From the NCBI RefSeq assembly GCF_003597395.2, contig NC_133770.1, positions 17,942,417 through 18,006,416 of the forward strand: DNA of 64,000 nucleotides, written 5' to 3'. The stretch is from Chelonoidis abingdonii. Lineage: Eukaryota > Chordata > Testudines > Testudinidae. Positions 60,288 to 64,000 of the stretch are shown here, in pieces; position 1 is the stretch's first letter, and every line of letters begins with the position of its first letter. The position numbers and the translations under genes were made by a program. Below the pieces are notes generated by a model. It saw only the letters and a list, made by a program, of their open reading frames with translations, was not told the DNA's origin and searched no databases.

Positions 60288-60534
60288 AGGTACGTCTACA
60301 ATTAAAACCTCATGGCTGACCCAAGCCAGCTGACTCGGGGTTTTAGGACTCAGGCTGCTGGTCTGTTTAACTGCAGTGTAGACATTCCAGCTCTGGCTGG
60401 AGCTTAGGCTCTAGGATCCTGCAAGGTGGGAGGGTCCCAGAGTTCAGCCTGAGCCCGAATGTCTATATTGCAATTAAACAGCCCCACAGCCTGAGCCCAA
60501 GTCAGCTGAGGGTTTTTAATTGTAGTGTAGACAC
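60288..60534. mobile_element. Palindromic GTCTACA MITE
   Basis: Inverted arms: AGGTACGTCTACAATTAAAA and the right end 'tttttaattgtagtgtagac'. The inner arms carry 'ccaagccagctgactcgggg' and 'gcctgagcccaagtcagctg'. Same family as 12000-12200. Confidence 0.7.
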
Positions 60535-60624
60535 ATGAACTGTCGAGGAGCTTTGCCTTGCCATAGATGGCCTCCCCAATGGAAAGGCCCCCAGAAAAAA
60601 GACTGCATACCAACCAAGGTCATA

Positions 60625-62300
60625 AAATGCAGAAGACCTATTCTACTGCAATATCTTTAAGAGTTGCTCTGCCTGTGCTGGAAAGAAGGCAAAAGTACCA
60701 CAAGAAATGAGAGATGCCGACATTATCACTCTATAAAACCAAGGGTGACAGGAGCAACTTAACAACTATTGCGATATTTCCCTTCTTAGTATTATGGGAA
60801 AAGCCTTTGCCTGAGTTGTCCTGAATAGACTTCAGACCCTTGCAGATAGAATCTATCCTGAATCACAGCACAACTTCAGAGCTGAAAGGTCTACTATCAA
60901 CATGATCTTCTCGCTGAGACAACTACAAAAGAAATGTAGAGAACAAAGAAGTCCCTGTACATAGCCTTCATCGATCTCACAAAGGCTTTTGACTTTGTCA
61001 GTAGAAGAAGACTATTCACGCTTCTAGAAAAGATTAGATGCCCCTCCCAAGCTCTTAAGCATGATTCGATCCTTCCATGAAAACATGTACAGCACAGTCC
61101 AATACCACGGCTAGGTATCTGAGGCTTTCCAGATTCATAGCAGAGTTAAGCAAGGTTGTGTACTTGCTCCAACTCTGTTTGGGATCTTCTTCTCCCTGCT
61201 ACTGAAACAAGCTTTTGGTTCCTCAACTGAGGGGGATCTACTTGCACACAAGATCTGTTGGAAAGCTGTTCAATCTTGCAAGACTAGACATAAAACCAAA
61301 ACTCTGGAGGCCTTTATCTAACATCTCCTCTTTGCTGATGATGCAGCAGTAACAACGCACATAGAAGTTCATCTTCAAAGGTTAATGGACAGTTTTTCCA
61401 AAGCCTGCCAAGACTTTGGCTTACCATAAACCTAAAAAAGACTAACAATGTTTCAAAGGAGTTGAGGAAGGACCCTCCATCAAGACCAACAACGAGTTCA
61501 TGTAACTGGGGTCCACTATCGCAGTCAACCTTTCACTTGAAACAAAAATCAACATCTGCATTGGAAAAGCCACCACAACAATGTCTAGACTGAACAAGAG
61601 CATATGGCAAAACAACAAACTGACAGAACACAAAAAGATCTGTGTGTATCATCATGTGTTATCAGCACACTTCTGTATGGGAGCGAGACATGAACTTCAT
61701 ATTCTCATCAGGAAAGGAGGCTCAACAGCTTTCATATGCGTCACCTTCGTCGAATCTTTGGAATCTCCTGGAGGGACAGAGTCACCAATACTGAGGTGCT
61801 CAAACAGGCGAGCAATACCCAACATGTGAACACTCCAACAGAGACACCTCCACTGGCTTGGGCACATGTGCTGAATGAATGATGGGTGCATCCCAAAGGA
61901 TATCCTTTATGGGGAACTGGCATCTGGAAAAAGACCCAAGGATGCCCAAAATTGTGTTTCAAGGTAGCGTGCAAGTGAGACCTCAAAGAAATGGACATGG
62001 ATATGATCAAATGGGAAGATCACACTCAAGACTGCATCCTTTGGAAATAAGAGCTTAAAAAAGGTCTCAGGAGTTACGAGAGGAAGCAGTCCAGCTTAGC
62101 AGAGGAGAAAAGAGCTCGCAGAAGGCAGAGCCCAAAGGGTCAAAACATCACCTTTAAATGTGACAGATGAGGCAGAGATTGTCTCTCTCGAGCAGGTCTC
62201 TTCAGCCACATTTGCGGCTGCTATAAAACCAAACTGAGTAAATTCTTTACCTTTCAGGGATGCATACCCATGGTCTCTTGAGACTGAAGGACGCCTTCTA
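60625..62300 (+). mobile_element. Non-LTR retrotransposon with zinc-knuckle C-terminus, 5'-truncated
   Basis: A plus-strand LINE distinct from CR1. RT blocks: VPQEMRDADIITLYKTKGDR near 60690-60750, YIAFIDLTKAFDFV near 60957-61000, VKQGCVLAPTLFGIFF near 61150-61195, and an intact LLFADDAAVTTH catalytic box near 61326-61361. The C-terminal part has RRLHWLGH-type and GKRPKDAQ-type blocks near 61850-61950, then a C2HC-like motif KCDRC...SRAGLFSH near 62155-62215. Frame changes and stops interrupt it. I recognise the family as a vertebrate LINE but will not name the clade. Confidence 0.78.
60660..62240 (+). pseudogene. LINE reverse transcriptase remnant (FADD box intact)
   Basis: The coding remains of the LINE above. 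The order is fingers (EMRDADIITLYK), palm with TKAFDF, the VKQGC motif, the FADD box, a thumb/linker, and a terminal C-C-H-C knuckle. The catalytic aspartates are preserved, but the frame switches near 60790-60950, 61270 and 61440, so no full protein is possible. An in-frame stretch such as 61581-61829 is part of the linker shared by this family and should not be read as a host gene. No endonuclease domain is present, consistent with 5' truncation. Confidence 0.78.
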
Positions 62301-63239
62301 CTAGAAATACCCTAAGTGGATTTAATCCCCTCCATGCAGCAGAGCAGGGAAGAAACATAGTTATCTGGATAGAACACATTTGCCAGCATTGTCCCACCCT
62401 ATTTCCCCTCCTCCCCCCGCCCACAAAAAGAAAAAAAATCAGAACAAGTGAACTGTTGATTAATGGACTCAATCATTAGAATATCAAAGAACTGTAGAGA
62501 AGAACAAAAACATATGTTTTAATGTTACCTTCTTTGCAGTTCTTTACCATCTACATAATTTAGACACTTTGCACTCCCCATGCTCACATTCAACAAATAA
62601 GCTAAAGGCATTTCACATAGACATAATGTGTTGTGTTTCTAGCTGAAATCACTAGATGTGATGTAGAAAACAGAAATGCTAAAAAGGTACTCAAAAGCAA
62701 CCACATAACAATGGTAATATCTCTAACTACTACCCTAATTACTTTTCTACCTACCTTCTAGCAATAATACAACTTAAGTCACAGCTCCAGGCAGCAAAAG
62801 AAAAAGTTTTTTCCAGCTTTTCAAAATAAACAATTAGTTCAAAAATTTTCTCCCCACATAACTATTCTCCACAACACCACTTTGTATAGAATAGCTCACT
62901 GGCTAGTTGCAATATTCCTTGTGTTTATTTCACAAGGTATATAAAATTGCGAATTTTATGTTATAGGTATTACACGAATATACAAAACATAAAAACATAT
63001 CCTACACATTTTTAAAGGCTTTATTTCTGCATCAGTGTTCACTTTTTAAACCCTGCCACCACATCTTAGCAACTTATTAACATTAGCAAAATCACAGGTT
63101 TGGACTAATTAAACATAATTGCTTCTTTTCAGTGGAAAACGTACCCACATCTGGTGTTTTCATGCAGTTCTCCCCTCTGCACATACACTACAAAAGGCCT
63201 TCCAAACACGGCTCAGGTTTAAAATAAATCCATTAGGGT

Positions 63240-63540
63240 GAAGAATGGAGAGGGGTATCTAGTGGTGTTCCGCAAGGGTCCATCCTAGGATCAATCCTAT
63301 TCAATTTATTCATAAATGATCTGGAGAAAGGGGTAAACAGTGACCTGGAAAAGTTTGCAGATGATACTAAACTACTCAAGATAGTTAAGACCAAAGCAGA
63401 TTGTGAAGAACTTCAAAAAGATCTCACAAAACTAAGTGATTGGGCAACCAAATGGCAAATGAAATTTAATGTGGATAAATGTAAAGTAATGCATATTGGA
63501 AAAAATAACCTCAACTATACATAGAATATGATGGGTGTAT
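63240..63540 (+). mobile_element. CR1 LINE fragment with intact FADD box
   Basis: A continuous frame encodes SGVPQGSILGSILFNLF, NDLEKGVNSDLEKFADDTKL and KWQMKFNVDKCKVMHIGKNN. This is the CR1 RT palm with the FADD catalytic box near 63350-63365, better kept than the other CR1 copies here. It stops abruptly near 63540, where a different repeat begins. Confidence 0.82.
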
Positions 63541-64000
63541 ATGGCGTTTCAGGCAGGGGAAGCCATGTCCAAAGTTTAAGAAGTTGCTCTTACGCAGCGA
63601 GTTTCGCGCCCACTGCGATCATCAACGTTGAACAGCGGTCCCACCAGTCTGTGTTGTTTCCGTGCCACATTTCGGGCGTCTGGGTGAAGATGGCCCGTTA
63701 TTAGCAAGTAGCCAAACGCTGGGCCAGCGGTTAAATGGAGAATTGCCTCCATCTCGGTCATCGCTGCCTCGCCGCATCAGCAATAGACTGCTCTCGTCCT
63801 GCCTTTGCAGTTCATGTTGTTCAGTATAGTCAGCCGAGAGTACGAGGTTGACAAGGTCAGATCGTTTGTGATCTCAGGTCCCATTAATTGCTGTGCTGAT
63901 GGCTTTGTTCAATGCCTATCCGCGAAAAGGCGCAAGGTGTCTGCTGCCTCACCAAAGGAGGGGTGAGGCTGATCCAGCACCACCCGGGGCCATGTTTCTG
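63541..64000 (-). mobile_element. Decayed PIF/Harbinger fragment, runs off right edge
   Basis: Relatively CpG-rich sequence unlike its AT-rich surroundings. On the minus strand it contains GACTGGTGGGACCGC, encoding the DWWDR motif seen in the N-terminal part of Harbinger transposases (compare GWWDHLV at about 31500). Downstream are 'gcgaaactcgctgcgtaaga' and 'ggcttcccctgcctgaaacg', which fit the next conserved stretch with indels. Upstream minus-strand sequence reads LQRQDESSLLLMRRG. It is broken by many indels; the left border with CR1 is near 63540. Confidence 0.6.

Larger units (their letters stand above)
57884..64000 (-). other. KMT2C: KMT2C intron 1, partial (runs off right edge)
   Basis: Intronic sequence upstream of exon 2. 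It contains a non-LTR retrotransposon fragment (60625-62300), a palindromic MITE (60288-60534), a CR1 piece and a decayed Harbinger fragment at the edge. The first exon, with the AT-hook and start codon, is not in the window, and I see no CpG-island promoter. The stretches 57890-58480, 59000-60280 and 62310-63230 show no gene. Confidence 0.82.

Noticed and set aside
61581..61829. Independent small gene
   Set aside because: It is the linker part of the LINE protein at 60625-62300.
63541..64000. Possible bacterial or vector contamination because of sudden CpG-rich sequence
   Set aside because: The minus strand carries Harbinger-type sequence including the DWWDR motif; a decayed transposon is the simpler explanation.
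1..64000. CRISPR array, operon, tRNA, rRNA or snRNA genes
   Set aside because: No regularly spaced direct repeats, no clustered intact ORFs, and no recognisable RNA-gene promoter boxes or folds.

Overview
This window is vertebrate intronic DNA, most likely from a turtle. It covers the 5' part of the KMT2C (MLL3) histone methyltransferase gene, read on the minus strand. Four short exons with clean GT/AG borders, compatible phases and no stops encode a continuous stretch that I recognise as the N-terminal part of KMT2C, up to the first extended-PHD region. They lie at 57795-57883, 40534-40672, 18940-19146 and 14943-15088. I infer exon numbers 2 to 5. Exon 1 should lie beyond base 64000, and the exon that finishes the first PHD finger should lie below base 1. 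Total coding sequence is only 581 bp of 64 kb.

The rest is intron, heavily loaded with transposable elements. From low to high coordinate the main ones are: a collapsed DIRS-type element (48-653); a near complete but broken DIRS-type tyrosine-recombinase retrotransposon on the minus strand (about 4994-11104); two copies of a hAT-like non-autonomous family either side of exon 5 (13880-14510, 16161-16890); a Tigger-type MITE with TA duplications (19851-20028); several 'GTCTACACT' MITEs (20.6-24.3 kb); a CR1 LINE split by a hAT element that itself holds a smaller hAT MITE (26296-28880); a PIF/Harbinger element with readable DDE transposase remains and a second Harbinger-like element inside it (28963-32117); a purine-rich degenerate repeat (34685-35285) followed by CR1 (35300-36322); a five-element nest of CR1, two hAT elements, a hAT MITE and a 1000-bp solo retroviral LTR (41265-43905); a Tigger-like element (44257-44784); a Penelope-like element (about 47990-49680); GC-rich hAT-like DNA (52380-53118); an L2/CR1-like LINE tail (56570-57370); a second non-LTR retrotransposon (60625-62300); and, at the right edge, CR1 cut by a decayed Harbinger fragment (63240-64000).

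The turtle call is an inference. The exons fit an amniote KMT2C, and the mix of DIRS, CR1, Penelope, Harbinger, hAT MITEs and this LTR family is what I associate with Testudines. A crocodilian or another reptile is possible.

There is no operon, CRISPR array, RNA gene or new host gene that I can support. The most instructive structure is the DIRS element: its internal complementary region joins sequence complementary to both termini, as the rolling-circle model of DIRS replication predicts. Next is the nested insertion stack, whose target-site duplications give a relative order of events.
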